Shown: positions 37,942-47,827 of the stretch, in pieces
How the letters are laid out: each line of letters opens with the position of its first letter
Numbering within the stretch: position 1 is the stretch's first letter
Origin: Buddleja alternifolia
Taxonomy: Eukaryota; Streptophyta; Magnoliopsida; Lamiales; Scrophulariaceae
NCBI GenBank assembly: GCA_019426215.1
Contig: CM033405.1
Span: 9,215,001 to 9,279,000 of the forward strand
Direction of reading: 5' to 3'
Length of the DNA stretch: 64,000 nt
Made by a program: the position numbers and the translations under genes
Notes under the pieces: generated by a model
The model's input: only the letters and a program-made list of their open reading frames with translations
Told to the model about the DNA's origin: nothing
Database searches by the model: none

Positions 37942-39624
37942 GGGAAAACTGCAAAAAAAAACCCTGTGAAATCTAAAATTGGCTGAAAACCCCCTGTGAA
38001 AAAAAATAGGCTGAAAACCCCCTGTGTTATTTTGAAATTGCACGAAACCCCCCCTCCGTCACAAACTAACGGAGGGTGATATCCACGGGCTCGTTATGCG
38101 TTTTTTGTAATTTTTTTTTAGGAAAAATGCAAAAAAACCCCTGTGAAATATTTTATTGGCTGAAAACCCCCTGTGAAAAAAAATATAGGCTGAAAACCCC
38201 CCGTGTAATTCCGAAATTGCACGAAACCCCCCTTTTTTGTGATTTTAGCTAACTTTGGACAGATTTTTAGCTAACTTTGAATACAAGACTGCTTTGTTCT
38301 AGACGTCTCCTGATTATGTGAAATATATGTGTGGATAGCCCTCTGTGTCTAATTTCATGGGAAGAAAACATTTCATGAATCCGAGCTTTCTACAATGACT
38401 TATGAATTTTCTCGTGACGACGCGCACAGCTGTCTGCACTGCCGACAGATTTTGAGCTAACTTTGAATACAAAACTGATTTGTGCTAGACGTCTCCTCAT
38501 TATGTGTGATATATTTGTGGATGTCCATATGTGTCTAGTTTCATGGGAAGAAAACGGTTCATGAATCCGAACTTTCTACAATGAGTTATGAATTTTCTTT
38601 TGAAGACGCGCACGTATGAGATAACTTTGGACAGATTTTCAGCTGACTTTGAATACAAAACTGCTTTGTTCTAGACATCTCTTGATTATGTACGATATAT
38701 GTGTGGATATCCCTATGTGTTTAGTTTCATGGGAAGAAAACGGTTCATGAATCCGAGTTTTTTACAATGAGTTATGAATTTTCTCTTGAAGACGCGCACG
38801 TATGAGATAACTTTGGACAGATTTTTAGCTAACTTTGAATACAAAACTACTTTGTTCTAGACGTCTCCTCATTATGTGCGATATATGTGTTGATAGACCT
38901 ATGTGTTTAGTTTCATGGGAAGAAAACGGTTCATGAATCCGAGCTTTCTACAATGAGTTATGAATTTTCTCTTGAAAACGCGCACGTATGAGATAACTTT
39001 GGACAGATTTTTAGCTAACTTTGAATACAAAACTGCTTTGTTCTTGACGTCTCTTGATTATGTGCGATATATGTGTAGATAGCCCTATGTGTTTAGTTTC
39101 ATGGGAAGAAAACGGTTCATAAATCCGAGCTTTCTACAATGAGTTATGAATTTTCACATGAAGATGTGCACCCATGAGATAACAGCCGACAGATTTTTAG
39201 ATAACTTTGAATACAAAACTGCTTTGTTCTAGACGTCTCCTAATTATGTGCGATATATGTATGGATAGCCCTATGTGTTTAGTTTCATGGGAAGAAAACG
39301 GTTCATGAATCCGAGCTCTTTACAATGAGTTATGAATTTTCTCGTGAAAACGCGCACAGCCAGCCGAGAAGCTCCAAAAAAGTTAACCGCAGAGGGGGGG
39401 GGGGGAGGTTTCGTGCAATTTCAGAATTACACAGGGGGTTGTCAGCCAATAAAATATTTCACAGGGGTTTTTTTGCATTTGAAAATTAACGGTGTTAAAG
39501 TTTGTGACGGAGGGGGGGTTTCGTGCAATGTCAAAATAACACAGGAGGTTTTCAGCCTATTTTTTTTTTACAGGGGGTTTTCAGCTAATTTTAGATTTCA
39601 CAGGGTTTTTTTTGCAGTTTTCCC
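37942..39624. mobile_element. MULE-like element with compound terminal inverted repeats
   Basis: The ends GGGAAAACTGCAAAA and TTTTGCAGTTTTCCC are the outer parts of an inverted repeat of about 140 bp (37942-38083 with 39485-39624) rich in AACCCCCTGTG and GCACGAAACCCCC words. A second, diverged copy of the same sequence follows inside at each end (about 38122-38235 and 39360-39480), giving a nested terminus near 290 bp. The flanks TTAATTAAA (37933-37941) and TTAATTCAA (39625-39633) agree at eight of nine positions, the target size expected of Mutator-like elements. The interior is a 6 x 186 bp tandem repeat and no transposase is present. Confidence 0.75.
38269..39384. repeat. Six 186-bp tandem repeats inside the MULE-like element
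   Basis: AGCTAACTTTGAATACAA or a one-base variant starts at 38269, 38455, 38641, 38827, 39013 and 39199, so every period is exactly 186 bp. Copies share CTAGACGTCTCCT, TTTCATGGGAAGAAAACG, CTACAATGAGTTATGAATTT and GACGCGCAC. Substitutions are frequent but no indel has accumulated. Although 186 is a multiple of three, all six frames contain stops. Confidence 0.93.
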
Positions 39625-39763
39625 TTAATTCAATCACTTTATATATCAAATCCCAATAAAATTCAACTTTATGTCACATCAAACACCACTTCCAACTATT
39701 TTCTAAAAACATATCCAAACAAACAATAAAAGTCAATATTTTCACACGAATTTCTATAATACA

Positions 39764-41466
39764 TGATGGTCCCAAATGGCATACGAAAGGGTTTAGAAGG
39801 CGGGGGGGGGGGGATTGAATAGACCCTGAAGTCTTTTTCGACTTCACAAAATTTTCGTATCACTTTAGAAATTTGAACGCTTGAGAAAAGATAACTTAGA
39901 CTTAATGATTTCAACAATTACCAAAGTAGGGTAACATTTCAATCACTTAATCAGGGTTAGCATAGCGGAAATGTTCTTATAGCTTAGCGTTCTTTTTAAC
40001 CAATTAGTCGCTTATTAGTTTTAAATGCCTTTTCAAGATATAATATGACAGTGTAATGTAAAGCAATAAAATAGTAAATGACACAAAATATTTGTAAGGT
40101 TCGTTGGGTGGTGTAATCCCAACTACGTCCTTCTTCTCCTTTTCACTTGGAGGAAATCCACTAAAATAATTCTCAAAGAATCACACAGAATCTTCTACAA
40201 ATTAGGGAGAGAGGTGAAGACGATCTCGAGCTCCTTGATCACACAGATTTCAGCTCCAATAAAGATCTTCTCCAAGATGGCCTTGAGCTCCTTGATCACT
40301 CAGACTTCAGCTCCAATAAAGATCTTTCTTCAACAAGCTTCTCTTACTCAAAAATACTGCTTGTGGAAGTCAACAATCTTTCTCACTCAGATGAAAGGTT
40401 GAGGTTTATCACTAGGATTTTGTTTGTTTTAAAGAAAATCAAACAACTTGGGATATCTCAATAATAGTGTGGGGTTCTTCTTGGAAGATGTTTGAGATAT
40501 CGGGTGACTGTCTGGAATGTATTTGAGAAGCTTGAAGGATTTTGGCTATGGGGTTTGCAAGCTTTTCTCTCAAATTATTTCTCAGCTCTCTTTCACATTT
40601 ACGTCTTTTTTTTCCACACTCACACAGAGATAGCTGAAGGGTACTATTTATAGAGAATTTTGGGATTTGTCCGTTGGACACAAGTCAGGCGCGTGTACCT
40701 CACGAGGAGCTTCAAATAGTCCCTTTTCTGACATTCCTTAATTTCTGTTGATTCCTATTGGACAGGAGCAGGTTTGAATTCTGAAAAGCTGACAGTCTAG
40801 TCAACAAAGGTGGCTTGTCCACAAGTCATACTGTCTTGTTTGCTTTTAATGCACTTATCAAGCATTTAATGCATTTTGAATTTATTTCCCGTTGGAAATA
40901 AATATCCGTTGGTGATTGCATTTCAGTCTTTGATAACTTGGGTTTTATCTTCAGGAAAATCTGAACGCTGTTTGCTTGAATAGTGATCGCTTGAACAGTA
41001 ACACTATTCACTTGAATAGTGGTCGCTTGAATAGTAAGCGTTTGAATAGTGAGCGCTTGAATAGTGGGCGCTTGAATAGTAAGCGTTTGAATAGTGAGCG
41101 CTTGAATAGTAACACTATTCCGAAGACGCTTGACTACTGTTCACTTGAATAGTAGCGCTTGCACAGATTCCTGAAATAATTCCTTAGCGTTTGACAGACG
41201 CTCAAAGCAAATCTTTATCTTCTCTTGACTTCAGACGCTGATCTTCAACTTCATCCTTGATAGACTCACTCAGAATTCTATCAGTGACTTGGTATTAAAT
41301 ACTTAGTCTAAAATCTATAAAGATAAAAATTACAAGCCTAACAAACTAACAAACTTTCAAATGCTTATACAAGTTTTCTATGATAGTATAAACTTACATT
41401 CTTTTGGGGTCTAACATGAAATCCTATCTTGTCATCATCAAAACATCTAACATGAAATTCCTAACA
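39764..41466 (-). repeat. 3' LTR of the Sirevirus-like element
   Basis: About 1.7 kb. On the minus strand it starts TGTTAGGAATTTCATG and ends CATTTGGGACCATCA. It contains a 13-base G homopolymer near 39800, a GTTCGTTGGGTGGTGTAATC block shared with 61423 onward, and the CTTGAATAGT minisatellite. Confidence 0.9.
40975..41165. repeat. 16-bp CTTGAATAGT minisatellite in the LTR
   Basis: About ten or eleven units of the type GCGCTTGAATAGTGA, varying in the last few bases, with AACACTATTC interruptions at about 41000 and 41110 that pair with GAATAGTG. The homologous LTR at 60998-62558 lacks this expansion. Confidence 0.88.
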
Positions 41467-41480
41467 ATTTCCCCCTTTTT
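41467..41480 (-). other. Polypurine tract of the Sirevirus-like element
   Basis: The minus strand reads AAAAAGGGGGAAAT immediately before the LTR start TGTTAGGAAT. The element at 60998 has the equivalent tract at 62559-62570. Confidence 0.88.
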
Positions 41481-41684
41481 GATGATGTCAAGACCTTAAC
41501 TCTTATAACTCTTTTATAGTTTAAGAGTTCAAAGAAAAGCCCAAAATAAAATAAGTTAGCGTTTGGAAAGTTAGATAAGTTAGCTAAAGTTAGATTAGCT
41601 TCAACAAGATATTTCAGCAATAAATCATTCATTCATATATATAGAATTGAAAGCGTATATGATTTATACTGAAACAATGATTAC

Positions 41685-41890
41685 CTTCCTTTTCTTTCCC
41701 TTTCTTTCTTTTTAAAAAGCTTTTCTTTCTCTTCTTTTTAGAAAGCTTTTTCTTTCTCTTTCTTCCTTTTTAAAAAACTTTTCTTTCTCTTCTTTTTAGA
41801 AGGCTTTTTCTTTTTCTTTCTTCCTTTTCAGAAAGGCTTTTTCCTTTCGGTCTCCTTAAACTGCTTTTCTTTCTCTTCTTCCCCCTTCTT
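41685..41890. repeat. Pyrimidine-rich imperfect tandem repeat
   Basis: Repeats of about 35-45 bp built from TTTCTTTCTCTTCTTTTTAG and AAAGCTTTT, almost pure pyrimidine on the plus strand. Minus-strand transcripts would carry a long GAAAGAAA purine tract. It lies between the residual coding part and the polypurine tract. Confidence 0.85.
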
Positions 41891-42503
41891 GGCATCATCA
41901 AGGGAAGGCTGCAGTTCAAGCGATACATACTAGAGGAGGAGGACCAGTTGGTGTGGGGAAAAACTCAGCCACTTCTATCGACCGCTCAGCTTCCACAGTC
42001 GCTTCCACGTCTGGAAGGACCGTGTAAACAATATCCTCTAGCGATTTCCACCACTGTTGATACCACTTGATGGTAAATCAACATCCAACTATGTCTGCCT
42101 TCTCAAGACATTTAAAAAAGATATGCATGATTTTATAAAATGTTTTTATTAAGTGTTGAAGGGAATATTCAACGCTTAACATATATCATTTGATGATACC
42201 ACTTGTTGTAAAATTTATGTTAAAGCTTGAAATCAAATTTATTTATTTTTTTTTTTTTTATGTTTGAGCATCTAACATATCATGCACAAATAACTATAAG
42301 TGTTGATGATCTATGCATATGAAAACAGTTTTTGATCATTGACGCTTACACATATGTTCAAGTACAATTTTAAGGTTCCCCCTAAATTTGACAAATTGTA
42401 ACATTTTTGAAAAATGCTTTTTAAATATTATAATAAAGTTAATTCCCCCTAAATTATATGTCTAATGAAAATATGATGCATAATAATTAAGCGTTTAAAT
42501 CAT

Positions 42504-43358
42504 TCATACCTCATTCTGGAATGAAGAACAGGAATTTCTCTTTTCATATCTAAGAAATTTCTTGAATTTCTTGACCCATAAATTCATTTCCTGATCCTCA
42601 TTTGATTCTGTCGCTTCCACCTCACTCACTGATTTTCCCTTGATATTAGTTGTAGCGATTAAGGCCCCGGACTCAGTCGCTGAAGACGAGGTGTAGCTGA
42701 CTTCTCCTAATTCGAATTCAAAAGCCTTTAGCTCCGAGAACACATGTTCTGGCGTAATAATGTCCAACATTTGTGATTCTCTCATTGCTATAGTCTTTAT
42801 CAAATATTTGCTCGGGAGACTTCTAAAAATCTTTTTGACCATTTTCTTATTGGTCAACTCTTTATCCAAAGACACTAACTCTGTAATAAGCGACGTAAAT
42901 CTCGCATCCAATTGATCTAGCGTCTCGCTTGGCATCATCTTAAACAGCTCAAATCTTTGCATGGCTATGGAGAGCTTATTCTCTCTCATCTGTGCTGAAT
43001 CTTCACATATTATAGCTAACTTATCCCAAATTTGCTTAGTCGTAGAGCACGACTTGACCTTATTGAATAAGTTATCATTGTCACCAATGGCTGTATAGAG
43101 AGCGTTCCGTCCAACATTATCCAAATTTGCTCTTCGACGCTCATCAGCTGACCACTCATGCTTTGGTTTCTCAACATAACCATCTGGAGTCGCTTCAGTC
43201 GCTCCAGGCGCTCTAGTGATGACTTCGAGTATTCGAATCGGTCCATCTGAAATGATATCACACATTTCATCATCACAAGCACAAAGATAAGCAAAAGCTT
43301 TGACCTTCCATGAGTCATAATTTGACTCGGTCAACTTAGGTACTCTTGAAAATGCCAT
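42504..43358 (-). CDS. Ty1/copia gag polyprotein fragment (Sirevirus-like)
   Basis: An open frame of 284 codons beginning at an ATG about 90 bp downstream of the PBS. Residues 1-30 (MAFSRVPKLTESNYDSWKVK) match the short N-terminal domain typical of copia gag. Residues about 80-225 form the UBN2-type gag core, with LYTAIGDNDNLFNKVKSC, IWDKLAIICEDS, FELFKMMPSETLDQLDARF and KMVKKIFRSLPSKYL. After a Ser/Thr/Glu-rich linker (residues 226-258) it ends in a basic KKFKKFL segment. It stops before any CCHC zinc knuckle, so it is C-terminally truncated. Gag forms the virus-like particle. No pol remains downstream, so the element would need proteins from elsewhere. Whether it is expressed is unknown. 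Confidence 0.85.
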   Translation of the reverse strand: MAFSRVPKLTESNYDSWKVKAFAYLCACDDEMCDIISDGPIRILEVITRAPGATEATPDGYVEKPKHEWSADERRRANLDNVGRNALYTAIGDNDNLFNKVKSCSTTKQIWDKLAIICEDSAQMRENKLSIAMQRFELFKMMPSETLDQLDARFTSLITELVSLDKELTNKKMVKKIFRSLPSKYLIKTIAMRESQMLDIITPEHVFSELKAFEFELGEVSYTSSSATESGALIATTNIKGKSVSEVEATESNEDQEMNLWVKKFKKFLRYEKRNSCSSFQNEV

Positions 43359-43445
43359 TTTTAAAACTTTTAAAGCAACTAAATTTTAAAAGGGATCTGA
43401 ACAAGCAGTTATGCTTGGAAATTCAAAAAAAATTCAACTTCAACC

Positions 43446-43457
43446 GCTCTGATACCA
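43446..43457 (-). other. Primer binding site, initiator tRNA-Met
   Basis: The minus strand reads TGGTATCAGAGC, directly abutting the shortened 5' LTR. Confidence 0.92.
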
Positions 43458-43655
43458 CTCAGAATTCTATCAGTGACTTGGTATTAAATACTTAGTCTAA
43501 AATCTATAAAGATAAAAATTACAAGCCTAACAAACTAACAAATTTTCAAAGGCTTATACAAGTTTTCTATGAAAGTATAAACTTACATTCTTTTGGGGTC
43601 TAACATGAAATCCTATCTTGTCATCATCAAAACATCTAATATGAAATTCCTAACA
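43458..43655 (-). repeat. 5' LTR remnant, 198 bp
   Basis: Matches only the first ~200 bases (minus-strand sense) of the 3' LTR, from TGTTAGGAATTTCAT to GATAGAATTCTGAG. It then joins the PBS with no terminal CA, so about 1.5 kb of R/U5-side sequence is gone. CACTCAGAATTC is shared by both sides of the junction. Confidence 0.9.
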
Positions 43656-43660
43656 ATACA

Positions 43661-45275
43661 CATTTTCCAAAAAAACTCAGAATTTAACTCACAAAACATA
43701 ACTATATGGAGCCTTAGGCTTTTAGGATGTTAGGGTGCTACTTTCCCAAATTAAAATTTGTGGAGTGCAAATAGGCTCCGTGGTTGAGTTTTTAGAGGTC
43801 CTCAGCCAAAGAAGTGACAACTTCTCCAACCCTCCATGGCATCGTATGCTGAAAAAGTTCAAACACAAGTCTTACCAAATTATATAGAATTTTGAGTGAT
43901 AGATTTATAAAATAAAAAAGCTCAACATATAATATTTAGCTGGAGAAAAAAGAATTAGAAAGTCTGACAAAATTACTATATATAATAATATCAAGAAAAA
44001 AATAAAATACCCACAACCCTAACCGACCCAAATTACTAAAATAACCATCCTTTAAAATTATATCAAATTATTAGAATATTAAATACATCACCATAAAATA
44101 TATTATTAACCAATCTATGAAATATAATTGATATCTTTTATAGATGGAAGAAAGTTTATATTAAACATTTCAAAGTTTCAAACGATATCTCTAAAACAAA
44201 ACCAGCCAAATCCCTAAAACTCATGCAAGGCATAAATAATAAAAACAAAAATCTTTGGTCCTTCGATATCCTGGACGAACAATTAGCATCAGTTACTGGG
44301 TCATTTCCGGGAAATGAGATGCTATCCACTTGAGTATGTGCTCAAGTGAGTTTTAAACCGTTGAATCATATATGATGATGTAGCTATTTCACTTGATGAT
44401 ATTATCATGTGCATATCCCGTGATTAATAAATACACTTAGATATTACCCACTTTAATAGCATAAAATTTCCCATCAATTGAATCATTCAAGACATAGTCA
44501 ACACCGACCATCTAAACGGCCTACTCGGTCCCGTGATATCACGATCATAAGTCAAGGTAATTAAAATAATGGCCCAATTTTCAGTCTTGTTTAATATTGA
44601 ATTCAAGTCAATCAGCATTTGATTACAGATTCTTTGTTTTTCACACATGTCCATTCAAAAATAGTATTCTATAAAGAGGCAATTGGAGAGGGTTCTAGAA
44701 TTTCTTCAATTGAATAATGATATAAATTAATGCAAATAATAAACAGTCAAAATTGCAGGAAACAAAAATTGGATAGCAAAAATAACGAAGATGTATAGTT
44801 CTTGTACGAAAGTTCAATAAGCATAGACAAATTAAAATCAAAGCAATAAAATAAATGTGACTTACCAATGAAAAGCGATAATGTAGCAATACATATATTA
44901 TTATGACGAAATCACAAAAGAGACTCTGAGATACACCAAATACAAGGGATACGAATAAAGAATGTTTCAACAAAGAATGATGAGTTTTGCAAAGGTTTCA
45001 AAATAACCAAACCAAATACTACTTTTATCAAACACAATACCGTAACGAAATCTATATTTAAAAGTAAGAACGACCTTACAATTAAAGAAACCAACCATGC
45101 AACTAATTCAATTGAGGTAATTATCAGGGGGAGCATCATGATTTATTCATAGAAGGAAGAAATAATGTAACAGAATACTAAAAATTAACCCACCCATTAG
45201 ATAGAACATCAACCACAATTATAAAAAAAGACCCACACATGAAGAATCATCCCACCATCCGAATTTTAAATAGGA
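43661..45275. other. AT-rich spacer, no gene recognised
   Basis: No conserved protein frame, RNA gene or clear element end. ORFs of up to about 90 codons on the minus strand are hydrophobic, low-complexity translations of AT-rich DNA. Confidence 0.6.
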
Positions 45276-45446
45276 AAATGCTATATATCACCGTTTTTAT
45301 ACCACTAATTTTTCACCTCCCCTTGATTTAGAAAGTATGGATGTATTAAATTTATTAAAATCAATTAATTGAAAATGATTTCTTGGCAAAAGTAGAGGAG
45401 TGAAAAATCGGTAATATATAACAGGTGGTAGATAGCATCATTCTTC
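45276..45446. mobile_element. Possible MITE with imperfect inverted ends
   Basis: The left end AATGCTATATATCACC and the reversed right end AATGATGCTATCTACCACC are related, enclosing about 170 bp without coding. TTTTTCACCTCC/TTTTTCACTCC words are also mirrored inside. The target duplication is not clear. Confidence 0.45.
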
Positions 45447-45451
45447 TAAAT

Positions 45452-45581
45452 ATGCCCAAGAATGGCCAACGCATTTAACGTTTGTTCGTGTATAAAAGAC
45501 AAAATGGAATACTAACATGCCCAAGAATGGCCAACGCATTTAAAATTTATCTGGGTATAAAAGACAAAATGGAATACTAAC
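45452..45581. repeat. Two 65-bp direct repeats
   Basis: ATGCCCAAGAATGGCCAACG starts at 45452 and 45517, each followed 65 bp later by ATGC. Each copy contains GTATAAAAGACAAAATGG. A third, truncated start appears at 45582. Confidence 0.88.
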
Positions 45582-46059
45582 ATGCACCTGGCTTTCAAAC
45601 ATCATGTCGAGAATGAAACCACAATATTTTATTTATCATGAATTAATCATGCTGCTTCATCCTGACCATAGGATGCTTGTAATATTGCACACCATAAAAA
45701 TCATTTGAAGATGACAAAATTACATAGAGAAATGTGTTATACATATACAACGGAACATCCACGAAAAAATATTCTGAATTTCTCTCGCACGCAGCTCTAA
45801 GCCTCTAACACATCATCTAAAGGGCAAGTATGATCCAAAAAGAGAACCAATGCATTTGTAGACCGTCTAATTGATAGGAGGCAATAAGTAAAAGACTAAA
45901 TATGAAGCTTTAAATTTTTAACTTAAATAAAAGATGTTGAAAAAGCTACAAAGATGCGCAAGTTGAATAAAACAAAAAAAAAAAAGACAAAATGAAGGAC
46001 AACATAAAATGCTACAATAGATTTTGTATCTAATTGTATTGTGTTGTACCATAATTATA

Positions 46060-47335
46060 TACAAGTCAAAATGATTGTGCTGAAAGTACGAAAGTGCAAA
46101 ACAGCACCATTCTAAAGGTCCCACAATTTTTTAAAAAATGCCAATAAAATAATAAATAATTAAAACAAAGCAACTATAGGTTTGGGAGTTCTTATATTAT
46201 AAATAACGCTGAAAGTATGCAATTACAAAACGAGATCGTCTTATATGTCCACGAGGACAATGAAAATGTTAAAATGATAAACAGCACTTGGAGCACGTGT
46301 CACAAATGAACCCAAGTTCAGCAAATGGACCTCAAATTTGTAATTGAATAAATGCCAAAATGAGTGTGCTGCAAATACGAAAGGGCAAAATGACGATGTT
46401 TTAGTAGGTTCAATGACTTTAAAAAATGAATATGTCGGGAAAAAAAAAAAAACTAAAATGAAAGAACTGTAGGTTTGAGACGTCTTCTTTTCTAAAACAA
46501 CAACGCTAAGAGTAAGCAATTACGAAACGATATCAGTTTGTGAATTCGGGGAATTAAAAAAATAACAACGTAAAATGAATGACAATGAAAATGATAAAAA
46601 AAATGCCCACTTGGACCAAAGTTCACGACCTCAAACTTGTAATTATATGTACATGCCAAAACGAATGTGCTGAAAGTATGAAATTGCATAACATCGATGT
46701 TTCGTAGACATAGCAAATAAAAGACTATGAAAAATGAAATAGACAACTATGAAAATGCTAAAAAATCTTTTTCAATTGGAGACGGCTTGTCACAAGTGAA
46801 CCCAACTTCAGAGAAAGGGACCTCAAAATTATATATAATTATACACAACCCAAAATAATTACGCTAAAAGTATGAAATGGCAAAACGACGTCATTCCGTA
46901 GGTCCGTGCAAAAAAAAAGGGAAACTAAAATAAAGGGCGAAGAAATTGTAAAGAAAACAAAATACCACTAGGATCGTGTGTGGCAAGTGGACCCAAGTTC
47001 AGGAAAAGGGTCTTAATGTTCTAATAATTATATACATGCCAAAACGAATGGGCTGAAAGTATAATTAAAAAACAGCATCGCTCCATAGGCCCAAAAAATA
47101 AAAAAAAGGTTGACGAAAATACTAAAAAAATATCGCCCCTTTGGACCTCCTTTCACAAACAGATCCAAGTTCAGAAAAGAGACCGCAAAATTCTATAACT
47201 ATACACAACCCAAAATGATTACGCTGAAAGAATGAAATTACAAAACGATGTTTTTCTGTAGGTCCCCATGAGGAAAACAGAAAAGAAAAATAAAATGATG
47301 AGGACTGCGAAAATGTTACTGTAGATTTGAGGTGT
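46060..47335. repeat. Decayed ~160-bp tandem repeat field
   Basis: A motif like GTGCTGAAAGTATGAAATTG followed by CAAAACGACGT and GTAGGTCC recurs near 46068, 46204, 46357, 46498, 46659, 46854, 47040 and 47212 (spacing 136-195 bp). GTGAACCCAAGTTCAG and GACCTCAAA occur between copies. Units are strongly diverged with many indels. The minus-strand ORFs here are translations of these repeats. Confidence 0.75.
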
Positions 47336-47344
47336 TCCTCTAAT

Positions 47345-47772
47345 ATATAATAATAATATACATTCATATATATATAACAAATATTTCAAATTCAAATATT
47401 ATAATATAACTTTCAGTCATTAACGCATTATAAACACAATTTATTAGGCAAAATCATACATCATTTGAATGCTATAGTAATTTTTGTTCTATTTGAAAAT
47501 AAAATCAATCACCATCTAACAAAAAGACCAGCCAATAGGACTTTGGAAATGGCTAAACCTACCGCACCCTCGCGGAAAAAGGAAAAAAAAATACTATTTT
47601 CTCAAAATAAAATTAAACACACACTTATCGAAAAACAAAACTCTCTATACCCTCAAAATAAAAACAAACATCGATTCAATTTTTTCTTAGTATTACGCTT
47701 TTTCTCTTTCTTACACTAAGTCGTAACCATGCGTATGTTATTGTCATATATCTATGCACGCGGACGGAGGGA
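47345..47772 (+). repeat. Local duplication, copy 1 (uninterrupted)
   Basis: AT-rich segment from AATATACATTCATATATATA through CTAAACCTACCGCACC to TATTGTCATATATCTATGCA. It is repeated at 47828-48992 with about 5-10% differences. It has no protein identity and serves as the pre-insertion reference for the second copy. Confidence 0.88.
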
Positions 47773-47827
47773 ATTTGAAAAGAAGAATATTAAATTTTTT
47801 ACATTATTCTTTTCAAATTCTATTATA

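Larger units (their letters stand above)
39764..43655 (-). mobile_element. Deleted Sirevirus-like Ty1/copia element
   Basis: 3892 bp on the minus strand, flanked by perfect ATACA duplications (39759-39763 and 43656-43660). Minus-strand order is a 5' LTR remnant (43458-43655), tRNA-Met PBS (43446-43457), gag ORF, about 1 kb of non-coding sequence with a pyrimidine-rich repeat, polypurine tract (41467-41480) and a full 3' LTR (39764-41466). Protease, integrase, RT and RNase H are absent. LTR and polypurine tract match the element at 60998. The intact target duplication shows the deletions happened within, or were inherited by, this insertion. Confidence 0.92.

Noticed and set aside
39332..39628. 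98-codon plus-strand ORF rich in Gly
   Set aside because: It is a translation of the MULE-like inverted terminus including a G homopolymer.
42504..43358. Host gene with a UBN2 domain
   Set aside because: It lies between an LTR/PBS and a polypurine tract/LTR with a perfect target duplication, so it is retrotransposon gag.
44695..47367. Hydrophobic minus-strand ORFs as small membrane proteins
   Set aside because: They are translations of AT-rich DNA and of a decayed tandem repeat; no conserved motif and several overlap.
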